Assembly: GCA_964575225.1 (NCBI GenBank)
Contig: CAZNQW010000065.1
Span: forward strand, 1-17,265
From: CAZNQW01 sp964575225
GTDB lineage: Bacteria > Chloroflexota > Anaerolineae > JAAYZQ01
Direction: 5' to 3'
DNA length: 17,265 nucleotides
A program made the position numbers and the translations under genes. Shown piece after piece: positions 1-5,063 of the stretch (positions are counted from its first letter, which is position 1; the number at the start of each line of letters is the position of its first letter). The notes under the pieces were generated by a model. The model was not told where the DNA came from and did not search any database. It worked only from the letters and a program-made list of their open reading frames with translations.

Positions 1-46
1 ACCACCCTATCCTACACTCTTTCCCTACACGACGCTCTTCCGATCT
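1..46 (+). other. Illumina TruSeq read-1 adapter with i5 index (artefact)
   Basis: Positions 14-46 match the TruSeq read-1 adapter ending in GCTCTTCCGATCT. Just before it, 6-13 reads CCTATCCT, which I recognise as the TruSeq HT D503 i5 index. This is library DNA, not genome. Any ORF crossing it is artificial; the reverse-strand translation gives the well-known contaminant peptide IGRASCRERV. Confidence 0.97.
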
Positions 47-262
47 GCTTCGATTGAAAGCCTGACGCGCGTGGTGGGTCCCGTGACGGGTGGATTCCTG
101 CTCGAACAGGCAGGGACCTGGGCGCCGGGCGTGGCGGGCGCCGCCATCCTGGCCTGGCTGATCCGCTTTGTCTGGCAACGGCTGATCGTTCGGCCCGATC
201 CGCCCCTGCCCGAGCGTCCCGCTTCGGCGCCGGTCCCCGAAGCGGCCCAGGCCCAACCCTAG
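47..262 (+). CDS. MFS transporter, C-terminal fragment (5' truncated by contig end)
   Basis: The frame is open from the first genomic base after the adapter and ends at TAG 260-262, giving 71 residues with no required start codon. It begins ASIESLTRVVGPVTGG and continues with a hydrophobic helix at about residues 24-45 and a proline/alanine-rich cytoplasmic tail. The segment resembles the last two transmembrane helices of drug-efflux type major facilitator transporters, where a similar ESLTRVxGPxxGG stretch followed by a LLE..GTWAPG segment is common. Substrate cannot be judged from the tail. The ATG at 71 lies inside the conserved segment and is not a real start. Confidence 0.7.
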   Translation, partial: ASIESLTRVVGPVTGGFLLEQAGTWAPGVAGAAILAWLIRFVWQRLIVRPDPPLPERPASAPVPEAAQAQP

Positions 263-265
263 CCG

Positions 266-289
266 CCCGACCCCGGGGCCGGGGAGCAA
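266..289 (+). repeat. GC-rich hairpin followed by AGCAA (possible terminator or dispersed element)
   Basis: CCCC (271-274) pairs with GGGG (281-284), followed by AGCAA at 285-289, four bases after the MFS stop codon. The same design (GC hairpin, then AGCAA or AGCAG) recurs at 5016-5045, 8984-9014 and 9172-9200. There is no T-run, so a classical intrinsic terminator is doubtful. Confidence 0.4.
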
Positions 290-314
290 CAAGATATTCA
301 AGAAAGGAACTGCA

Positions 315-1295
315 ATGGAAGATTCGGAAAAGAACCACCTGGAGGGACCGACCATTCGTGTCGGGGTTAGCACCTGCCTGATGGGAGAGCGAGTGCGTTT
401 TGATGGCGGGCACAAGCACGATCGCTATTTGACCGGCACGCTGGGCAAGTTCTTTGAATGGGTGCCGGTGTGCCCCGAGGTCGAATGCGGGCTGCCCATC
501 CCCCGCGAGAGCATGCGCCTGGTGGGCGATCCCGAGGCGCCGCGATTGATCGCGCCCAAATCGGGCACCGACCACACTGAGCGGATGACGACCTGGGCGC
601 AGGAGCGGCTGGAGCAGTTGGCGGCCCTGAACCTATGCGGCTTCATACTGAAAAAGGACTCGCCCTCGTCGGGGCTGTTGCGCGTAAAGGTCTATAATCA
701 ACACGGCATGGCGGAGCGCAACGGCGTCGGGCTCTTTGCCCGGATGCTCACCGAGCGATTTCCGGTGCTGCCGGTGGAAGAGGAAGGCCGGCTCAACGAC
801 ATGCCCCTCCGCGAGAATTTCATCGAGCGGGTCTTTGCCTACTATCGCTGGACCGAGATGCTGGCCAGTGATCCGACGCCCGGCGGGCTGGTGCGCTTTC
901 ACACGGCCCACAAGATGACGCTGATGGCCCACAGTCCGAAGCACTATCAGGAGATGGGGCGGCTGGTGGCCCAGGCCGGGGCCATGCCCTGGGCGGAGAT
1001 GGTAGCCGCCTACGGTCCGCTGCTGATGGAGGGATTGACGGTGGGCGGCAGCCGGGGCAAGCACGCCAACGTGCTGCAGCACTTGATGGGCTACTTGAAG
1101 AATCAGATCACGGCCGAGGACAAGCAGGAGCTGCTGGATTTGATCGAGGAGTATCGGCAGGGGATGTTGCCCCTCGTCGTGCCGCTGACGCTGCTGAAGC
1201 ATCACCTGAATCGCTACCCCATGCCGGCGTGGGTGGGGCAGCAGGTGTATCTGAATCCGTATCCCAAGGAGCTGATGCTGCGCAATCATGTGTAG
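315..1295 (+). CDS. DUF523-DUF1722 fusion protein (YbgA-like C-terminal domain)
   Basis: This 326-residue protein has an N-terminal DUF523 domain (about residues 13-165) and a C-terminal DUF1722/YbgA domain (about 190-318), the common full-length fusion. DUF523 members include the thiouracil desulfidase TudS, which uses an Fe-S cluster held by conserved cysteines. Here Cys21 (STCLMGE), Cys53 and Cys58 (VCPEVECG) are present, but the family's SPSCG motif reads SPSSG (residues 116-120), so one conserved cysteine is a serine. DUF1722 has no established activity. The start is ATG 315, with AAGGAA upstream. The last 28 codons (1212-1295) recur twice downstream and the middle recurs at 2031-2406. 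Function is inferred from family only; the domain calls are firm, the activity is not. Confidence 0.85.
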   Translation: MEDSEKNHLEGPTIRVGVSTCLMGERVRFDGGHKHDRYLTGTLGKFFEWVPVCPEVECGLPIPRESMRLVGDPEAPRLIAPKSGTDHTERMTTWAQERLEQLAALNLCGFILKKDSPSSGLLRVKVYNQHGMAERNGVGLFARMLTERFPVLPVEEEGRLNDMPLRENFIERVFAYYRWTEMLASDPTPGGLVRFHTAHKMTLMAHSPKHYQEMGRLVAQAGAMPWAEMVAAYGPLLMEGLTVGGSRGKHANVLQHLMGYLKNQITAEDKQELLDLIEEYRQGMLPLVVPLTLLKHHLNRYPMPAWVGQQVYLNPYPKELMLRNHV

Positions 1296-1312
1296 GTCTG
1301 GGAACCCTTGAT

Positions 1313-1341
1313 TTGACAAATCCCTAATTTCTGACTATAAT
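1313..1341 (+). promoter_or_regulatory. Consensus sigma70 promoter for the RelE/Phd toxin-antitoxin pair
   Basis: TTGACA (1313-1318) and TATAAT (1336-1341) both match consensus exactly, with a 17-bp spacer. Transcription would start near 1347-1349, only a few bases before the toxin ATG at 1352, and no Shine-Dalgarno sequence lies between. The toxin mRNA is therefore probably leaderless. Confidence 0.8.
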
Positions 1342-1351
1342 TGTGGTCATA

Positions 1352-1675
1352 ATGGACTCGAAACGCGCCTTTGAATTGGTGTACGCGCCGCAGGTGAGAG
1401 AGCATCTCAAGGTGATTGAGCTCAAGCACTATGGGCTGATTCGCCAGGAGATCGAGGCGCAGTTGCAGTTCGAGCCCGAGGTGGAGACGAGAAACCGCAA
1501 GCCGTTGAAGCGGGCGATCGCTTTTGAATCAGAGTGGGAGATCCGCTTTGGGCTGGACAACCGGTTTCGAGTGTTCTACGAGGTCGATCGGGACGCTGGA
1601 GTGGTCCACATCCTGGCAATTGGGGTCAAGATTCGGGATCGGTTGTATATCGGCGGAGAGGAAGTTGAGGGATGA
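1352..1675 (+). CDS. RelE/ParE-superfamily toxin of a type II toxin-antitoxin pair
   Basis: This 107-residue protein has the compact RelE/ParE layout: N-terminal helices (residues 12-40), an RNRKPL segment (48-53), then strands containing WEIRFG (62-67), FRVFYEVD (72-79) and HILAIGVK (86-93). Members of this superfamily inhibit translation by ribosome-dependent mRNA cleavage, or block gyrase. I cannot tell which applies here. ATG 1352 is chosen over the in-frame GTG at 1343, because the GTG would lie upstream of the predicted transcription start. The toxin comes first and the antitoxin second, overlapping by four bases (ATGA). That is the reverse of the more usual antitoxin-first order and means the antitoxin depends on coupled translation or re-initiation. 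Confidence 0.8.
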   Translation: MDSKRAFELVYAPQVREHLKVIELKHYGLIRQEIEAQLQFEPEVETRNRKPLKRAIAFESEWEIRFGLDNRFRVFYEVDRDAGVVHILAIGVKIRDRLYIGGEEVEG

Positions 1676-1938
1676 AGATAGCACCGGTGGCAGAGATTAA
1701 GGCGCAGTTTAGCGCGTACCTGAAATCGTCCGCAGAGGGACCGGTCATAGTCACTCGTCATGGTAAGCCAGTGGCAGTTATCCTGTCGATTGAGGATGAG
1801 GACGAGCTGGAGCGCTTGATCCTGGCTTACACTCCTAAATTTCAGAGAGTAATGGAAGCGGCACGCGAGCAGATTCGCGAAACAGGCGGCATCGGCCACG
1901 AGGAGTTCTGGCAGGAAATGGAGGCCGAACCCTCGTAG
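1672..1938 (+). CDS. Phd/YefM-family antitoxin
   Basis: This 88-residue protein opens with the Phd/YefM DNA-binding fold: MKIAPVAEIKAQFSAYLK, then GPVIVTRHGKPVAVILS at residues 23-39. The C-terminal half (about 45-88) is charged and helical, as expected for the toxin-neutralising tail. The ATG overlaps the toxin stop (ATGA, 1672-1675). By family knowledge, Phd/YefM antitoxins bind their own promoter and repress the operon; the target here would be the promoter at 1313-1341. Together with the toxin gene it forms a complete module placed directly behind the DUF523-DUF1722 gene. Confidence 0.85.
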   Translation: MKIAPVAEIKAQFSAYLKSSAEGPVIVTRHGKPVAVILSIEDEDELERLILAYTPKFQRVMEAAREQIRETGGIGHEEFWQEMEAEPS

Positions 1939-2030
1939 GTGCTGTTGTAGTCGCTTCTCGGTCTCCGTAGTTGGATGTGACCCGCCAAGATGAGCCTTTT
2001 TGTCGTTGGAGCCCCGTCTTGTAACAAACA

Positions 2031-2406
2031 CTCGCCCTCGTCCGGGCACGGCATGGCGGAGCACAACGACGTCGGGCTCTTTGCCCGGATGCTCACCGAG
2101 CGCTTTCTGCTGCTGCCGGTGGAAGAGGAAGGCCGGCTCAACGACATGCCCCTCCGCGAGAATTTCATCGAGCGGGTCTTTGCCTACTATCGCTGGACGG
2201 AGATGCTTGACAACGAGCCCACCCCCGGCGGCCTGGTCAAGTTTCACACCGCGCACAAGATGACCCGCGAGGCAGGCTCCCCCAGGGCCTGCTTCGCGCC
2301 ATGGCACCACAGCCCCAAGCACTATCAGGCGATGGGGCGGCTGGTGGCCCAGGCCAGGGCCATGCCCTGGGCGGAGATGGTAACCGCCTATGGGCCGCTG
2401 CTTATG
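2031..2406 (+). pseudogene. Broken second copy of the DUF523-DUF1722 gene (middle part)
   Basis: The translation matches residues 115-238 of the intact protein at 315-1295 (SPSSG, GVGLFARMLTERF-like, NDMPLRENFIERVFAYYRWTEM, FHTAHKMT, MPWAEM, YGPLLM). An 88-base block (2111-2198) is identical to 766-853. The N-terminal DUF523 part with Cys21/53/58 is absent. About 28 bases are deleted after SPSSG, a palindrome is inserted in frame at 2266-2298, and similarity ends abruptly after YGPLLM. An ORF stays open from 1990 to 2580, but the product is a chimera of two gene fragments. Bases 1939-2030 before it hold nothing I recognise. The missing C-terminal tail reappears at 3124-3207. Confidence 0.85.
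2266..2298 (+). repeat. Palindromic element inserted in frame in the DUF1722 copy
   Basis: The arms CGCGAGGCAGGC (2266-2277) and GCCTGCTTCGCG (2287-2298) pair over 12 bp with one mismatch around a 9-base loop. The corresponding site in the intact gene lacks this DNA; the copy is 33 bases longer there and stays in frame. The GGCAGGC/GCCTGCC core recurs as a hairpin at 9072-9091. Confidence 0.7.
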
Positions 2407-2580
2407 ACCTTGGGCATGGCGCTCTTTCGCTCGTGGTTGGGGCTGACGTTCTTTTTCCTCACGGTCGGCATCATTCTGTTCTGCATCCGCGATGAAGAGG
2501 CGCTCTTGCGGCGGACCTTAAGCGCAGGCGGGGACGCGTATTGCCCACACTGCAAGCGCCTGCTGCCCCACCTTCACTAG
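2407..2580 (+). pseudogene. C-terminal fragment of an isoprenylcysteine methyltransferase-like gene
   Basis: Fused in frame to the DUF1722 fragment, this piece (about 57 residues) begins LGMALFRSWLGL, runs through a transmembrane helix (TFFFLTVGIILFCI) and continues IRDEEALLRR, ending KRLLPHLH. This resembles the end of ICMT/PEMT-type small membrane methyltransferases: a last helix, an IRxEE motif, then an RLIPxL-like terminus. The N-terminal membrane segments are missing, so the fragment is presumably non-functional. The next gene starts nine bases after its stop, which suggests that fragment and gene arrived together. Confidence 0.55.
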
Positions 2581-2588
2581 GAGTTGTT

Positions 2589-3065
2589 ATGCCCAGCTTG
2601 CATCCGGGAATGCCCGGCACAAAAGAAGCCTACGGCCTCAGCCTTATCCGTGAAGGCGGGTGGGTGGCATTGCCGCCCAAAGCTATCGCGCATTATGGGT
2701 TGGCGGATGGGGATCGCGTGCTGTTGATCACTACCCATCGCGGAGAGGGCGGTTTGGCTGTTTCGCGCGAGCAGACGGCGGCGCAATCCGTCTTTGCGCG
2801 ATTTATGGCCCAACTCAGCGCCGTCGATACGGTAGCTTGGTTCAAGGGCAGGGCGTATGCCCTGACCGGGTTCTCTGCGGGGAAAATTCGTCTGACGCCC
2901 GAGATGTTGGATGCCTATCACGTCACGGTTGGGCAGCGGCTGATGATCGTCAAAAGCACCACGGTGGTGATGAGCTGCACGCCGGTCGAAATCTGGGAGC
3001 AAAAGTTCGCGCAGCGAAGCCTGACGGTCTCCGTCGAGATTATGCAAAAACTGGACCTGTATTGA
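2589..3065 (+). CDS. AbrB/SpoVT-like two-domain protein, function unknown
   Basis: This 158-residue protein starts at ATG 2589, seven bases after AGGAG (2580-2584... spacing typical); the longer in-frame start at 2541 lies inside the preceding methyltransferase fragment. Two stretches look like swapped-hairpin AbrB units: residues 17-60 (SLIREGGWVALPPKAIAHYG, then DGDRVLLI) and residues 97-128 (AGKIRLTPEMLDAYHV, then GQRLMIVKS). Proteins with this fold are usually DNA-binding regulators, but these repeats are diverged and DNA binding is a guess. There is no obvious metal site or membrane segment. It appears to be the only intact gene carried by the DNA that interrupts the second DUF1722 copy. 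Confidence 0.55.
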   Translation: MPSLHPGMPGTKEAYGLSLIREGGWVALPPKAIAHYGLADGDRVLLITTHRGEGGLAVSREQTAAQSVFARFMAQLSAVDTVAWFKGRAYALTGFSAGKIRLTPEMLDAYHVTVGQRLMIVKSTTVVMSCTPVEIWEQKFAQRSLTVSVEIMQKLDLY

Positions 3066-3123
3066 GGAAACGACGAGTTGTCTAGCGGCAAGAGCAGAAC
3101 GGGCAAGACGACGGTGGCGGCGG
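3062..3123 (+). pseudogene. Remnant of the 5' end of a MinD-like P-loop ATPase gene
   Basis: TTG 3062 overlaps the stop of the AbrB-like gene. Reading on gives LRKRRVV, then, after a small frame change near 3083, SGKSRTGKTTVAAAL. This closely resembles the deviant Walker A start (SGKGGTGKTTVAAAL) of MinD/ParA-type ATPases. Only about 20 codons survive before the sequence switches to the DUF1722 tail at 3124. The piece is very short, so chance similarity cannot be excluded, but the motif match and the position right at a gene start make it credible. Confidence 0.4.
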
Positions 3124-3207
3124 CGCTACCCCATGCCAGCCTGGGTAGGGCAGCAGGTGTATCTGAATCCCTATCCCAAGGAGCGGATGCTGCGGAAATA
3201 TGTGTGA
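3124..3207 (+). pseudogene. Detached C-terminal tail of the second DUF523-DUF1722 copy
   Basis: It translates as RYPMPAWVGQQVYLNPYPKE, followed by RMLRKYV and TGA, and matches residues 300-326 of the intact protein with few changes. With 2031-2406 it brackets about 0.7 kb of unrelated DNA. The simplest reading is one former gene copy interrupted by an insertion that also removed the codons for residues 239-299. Confidence 0.8.
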
Positions 3208-3240
3208 GCTATGGTAGACTCAGGAATGTGGTCCATTGAG

Positions 3241-3270
3241 TTGCCACGTCAGTCAGTTCTGTGATATAAT
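3241..3270 (+). promoter_or_regulatory. sigma70-type promoter for the BrnT/BrnA pair
   Basis: TTGCCA (3241-3246), an 18-bp spacer and a perfect TATAAT (3265-3270). Transcription would start near 3277. A strong AAGGAG (3300-3305) then precedes the BrnT start at 3315 by nine bases. Confidence 0.65.
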
Positions 3271-3314
3271 GTATTCCAGGTCGAGGGGGTGACTCTCCTA
3301 AGGAGCTTTGGTCT

Positions 3315-3824
3315 TTGACTGTAGAGCTTGGCTTCGAGTGGGATCCGGACAAGGCCGACAAGAACGTCGAGAAGCATCAAGTGTCATTCAAAGAAACAAC
3401 GACCGTCTTTGATGACCCGATGTTCATCACGTTCATTGATGACGAGCACTCCATCGACGAAGAAAGGTATGTCACCATCGGCCTGTCCGGCCATGGCCGT
3501 TTGCTTATGGTGGCCCATGCAGACCGGCAAAACTGTGTTCGCATTATCAATGCTCGACGGGCCACTAAGAGGAACAGTTTTATGCCGAAACCAACTGATC
3601 CAGACGACTATGAACTGCGCGATGAGTATGACCTCTCCACAATGACCGTGGCCCCCAAGGGGAGGTATGCACCTCATCGTCGCGCGGGGGAAAATGGGGT
3701 GTTGCTTTCTGAGGATGTGGTCAAAGCCTTTCCTACTGATGAGGCTGTGAACGAAGCGTTGCGGCTCGTTATGCGGATCTCGGAAGTGCCGGCCAAGTAT
3801 TCGACAGAACCCGCAGACTCTTGA
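3315..3824 (+). CDS. brnT: BrnT-like toxin joined in frame to BrnA-like antitoxin (probable single-base frameshift)
   Basis: The start is TTG 3315, nine bases after AAGGAG. Residues 1-85 are a clear BrnT domain: FEWDPDKADKNVEKH (7-21), VSFKE, VFDDP, DDEHS, EERYVTIG, GRLLMVAH and RIINARRATK. BrnT is a RelE-fold ribonuclease neutralised by BrnA. BrnT proteins normally end shortly after RRATK. Here the as-written frame runs into residue Met90, the BrnA start, giving one 169-residue fusion. In the next frame (3569-3598) the sequence reads EEQFYAETN and stops at TGA 3596-3598, a normal BrnT ending overlapping brnA by 17 bases. One missing base near 3566-3570 would explain the fusion. It could be a real mutation or an assembly error. 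Confidence 0.8.
   Translation: MTVELGFEWDPDKADKNVEKHQVSFKETTTVFDDPMFITFIDDEHSIDEERYVTIGLSGHGRLLMVAHADRQNCVRIINARRATKRNSFMPKPTDPDDYELRDEYDLSTMTVAPKGRYAPHRRAGENGVLLSEDVVKAFPTDEAVNEALRLVMRISEVPAKYSTEPADS
3582..3824 (+). CDS. brnA: BrnA-like antitoxin (internal start within the fused ORF)
   Basis: ATG 3582 is preceded by AGGAA with a seven-base gap, so this 80-residue protein can be made by itself even though the toxin frame also reads through it. The sequence carries the BrnA/CopG-like features DDYELRDEYDLS, APKGRYA, VLLSEDVVKAFPTDEAVNEALR: a ribbon-helix-helix style C-terminal DNA-binding segment behind a toxin-binding N-terminal half. By family knowledge BrnA neutralises BrnT and represses the shared promoter (here 3241-3270). 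The last dozen residues are family-atypical. Confidence 0.75.
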   Translation: MPKPTDPDDYELRDEYDLSTMTVAPKGRYAPHRRAGENGVLLSEDVVKAFPTDEAVNEALRLVMRISEVPAKYSTEPADS

Positions 3825-3839
3825 TTTCTGCCTTCCCCT

Positions 3840-3935
3840 CACGGCCTGAACCGCTAGCCCATGCCGGCCTGGGTGAGCCGGCAGGCGTTTCTGAACCCCT
3901 ACCCCAAGGAGCGGACGCTGCGGAACTATGGATAG
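3840..3935 (+). pseudogene. Third, decayed copy of the DUF1722 C-terminal tail
   Basis: It translates as HGLNR, stop, PMPAWVSRQAFLNPYPKE, RTLRNYG, stop, matching residues 296-326 of the intact protein. The tyrosine codon of RYP has become TAG (3855-3857). It begins about 15 bases after the BrnA stop. It is more diverged than the copy at 3124-3207, so it is the older or less constrained relic. Confidence 0.75.
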
Positions 3936-4017
3936 CCCCAACCTTGGTGGTCTTGAGCGTGATGGGCGCTTCTGTAGATTATTTCTGTACAGCTTTCCCG
4001 GGCCGAAAGGCAAGTCC

Positions 4018-4914
4018 ATGACCATTTCCACTACTGAACGCAAAATCCGCGCAACTTTGCCCATCCTCCGTTCCGTGCAGACGCTCATCCCGCTGCCAGC
4101 GGCGCAGTGGCTTCTAAAAATAGGCAGGGCCCGCGTGCGGCTGGGCGCCGGTGTGATCCGTGAAGCCGTCACCGCCGATGGTGTGCCGTGTGAATGGATC
4201 CTAGCCCACCACAGCCCGACAGCCCCGGTGTTGCTCTACCTACACGGGGGCGGGTTTGTCTTTGGCTTGACACCTCCCCATCTTCAGATGGGCGCCCATT
4301 TGGCGAAAGAGATGGGCCTGCGTGTCCTGATGGTGGATTATCGTACCGCCCCGGACCATCCATTCCCCGCCGCTTTGGACGACTGCGAGAGGGCCTATCT
4401 CTGGCTGTTGAATCAAGGAATTTCTGCCCGGAACCTCGTGGTGGCAGGGGATTCGGCGGGTGGCAATTTGACGCTTAGCCTGTTGATGAAATTACGAGAC
4501 GGTGGTCACCCGCTCCCTGCGGCAGCGGCCTGTCTATCGCCGGTGACCGACCTCACGCCCCAGGCCAACCGGAGCAGGGGATCCAAAGATCCGCTGCTAT
4601 CGCCCCAAGCCGTCAAGTTCTATAACCAATCGTATGTGGGAAACCAGGATGCTCGCAACCCGTTGATTTCGCCCGTGTTTGGCCATCTGCGGGGCCTGCC
4701 CCCCTTGCTGGTGCATGCCGGAGAAGATGAGATTCTGCGCGAGGATGCGGTACGCATTTCAAGGCTGGCGGAAGCCCATGGGGTGGATGTGCGACTGGAG
4801 GTTTACCCACGCATGTGGCACGTATGGCAATTGAACCTGGGGTTGCCCCAGGCTATCCAATCCCTGGACGACATTGCCCAATTTCTCAGATTACACCTGG
4901 CGTCTGACACCTGA
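4018..4914 (+). CDS. Alpha/beta hydrolase, hormone-sensitive-lipase (HSL) family esterase
   Basis: This 298-residue cytoplasmic esterase/lipase would hydrolyse short acyl esters. HSL hallmarks are all present: the oxyanion-hole HGGGF (residues 76-80), nucleophile Ser146 in GDSAGG, Asp237 in HAGEDEIL and His268 in MWHVW. ATG 4018 is chosen over the in-frame ATG 3928 because the extra 30 codons overlap the decayed DUF1722 tail and look non-coding, and GAAAGGCAAG precedes 4018. A weak possible promoter (TTGAGC 3953-3958, 16 bp, TAGATT 3975-3980) lies upstream. It stands alone, convergent with the minus-strand operon at 5064-6958. Natural substrate cannot be told. Confidence 0.9.
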   Translation: MTISTTERKIRATLPILRSVQTLIPLPAAQWLLKIGRARVRLGAGVIREAVTADGVPCEWILAHHSPTAPVLLYLHGGGFVFGLTPPHLQMGAHLAKEMGLRVLMVDYRTAPDHPFPAALDDCERAYLWLLNQGISARNLVVAGDSAGGNLTLSLLMKLRDGGHPLPAAAACLSPVTDLTPQANRSRGSKDPLLSPQAVKFYNQSYVGNQDARNPLISPVFGHLRGLPPLLVHAGEDEILREDAVRISRLAEAHGVDVRLEVYPRMWHVWQLNLGLPQAIQSLDDIAQFLRLHLASDT

Positions 4915-5015
4915 GGATCCACTCCCCTCTGCGGCTCGCAGCCGCCGATTTGCAGAACCCCAGCCATTCTCATTTTGGCAGTCCGTGAGTATGACTCTGC
5001 ACGTATAGCAGGCCG

Positions 5016-5040
5016 CCGCTCCCCCGGGACGGGGGCGCGG
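5016..5040 (+). terminator. GC-rich hairpin between convergent genes (possible terminator or dispersed element)
   Basis: CCGC plus CCCCC (5016-5025, one unpaired position) pairs with GGGGG plus GCGG (5031-5040) around GGGAC, followed by AGCAA. It sits between two convergent transcripts, where it could end both. No T-run follows. The shape matches hairpins at 266-289, 8984-9014 and 9172-9200, so it may instead be a dispersed repeat. Confidence 0.4.
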
Positions 5041-5063
5041 AGCAATAGGAAGTGGGGATAGAC

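Noticed and set aside
12..575. Minus-strand ORF of 187 codons ending in QIGRASCRERV
   Set aside because: The C-terminus is translated Illumina adapter and the rest is antisense to the MFS tail and the DUF523-DUF1722 gene.
633..1319. 228-codon minus-strand ORF antisense to the DUF523-DUF1722 gene
   Set aside because: Shadow of a GC-rich gene; low-complexity His/Gln/Leu-rich translation with no recognisable domain.
1990..2580. The 196-codon ORF as a genuine new protein
   Set aside because: It is two gene fragments joined: the middle of a DUF523-DUF1722 copy and the end of a methyltransferase-like gene, with no ribosome binding site at its start.
3928..4017. N-terminal extension of the HSL esterase from ATG 3928
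   Set aside because: It overlaps the end of the decayed DUF1722 tail, lacks a ribosome binding site and adds residues not expected in the family.
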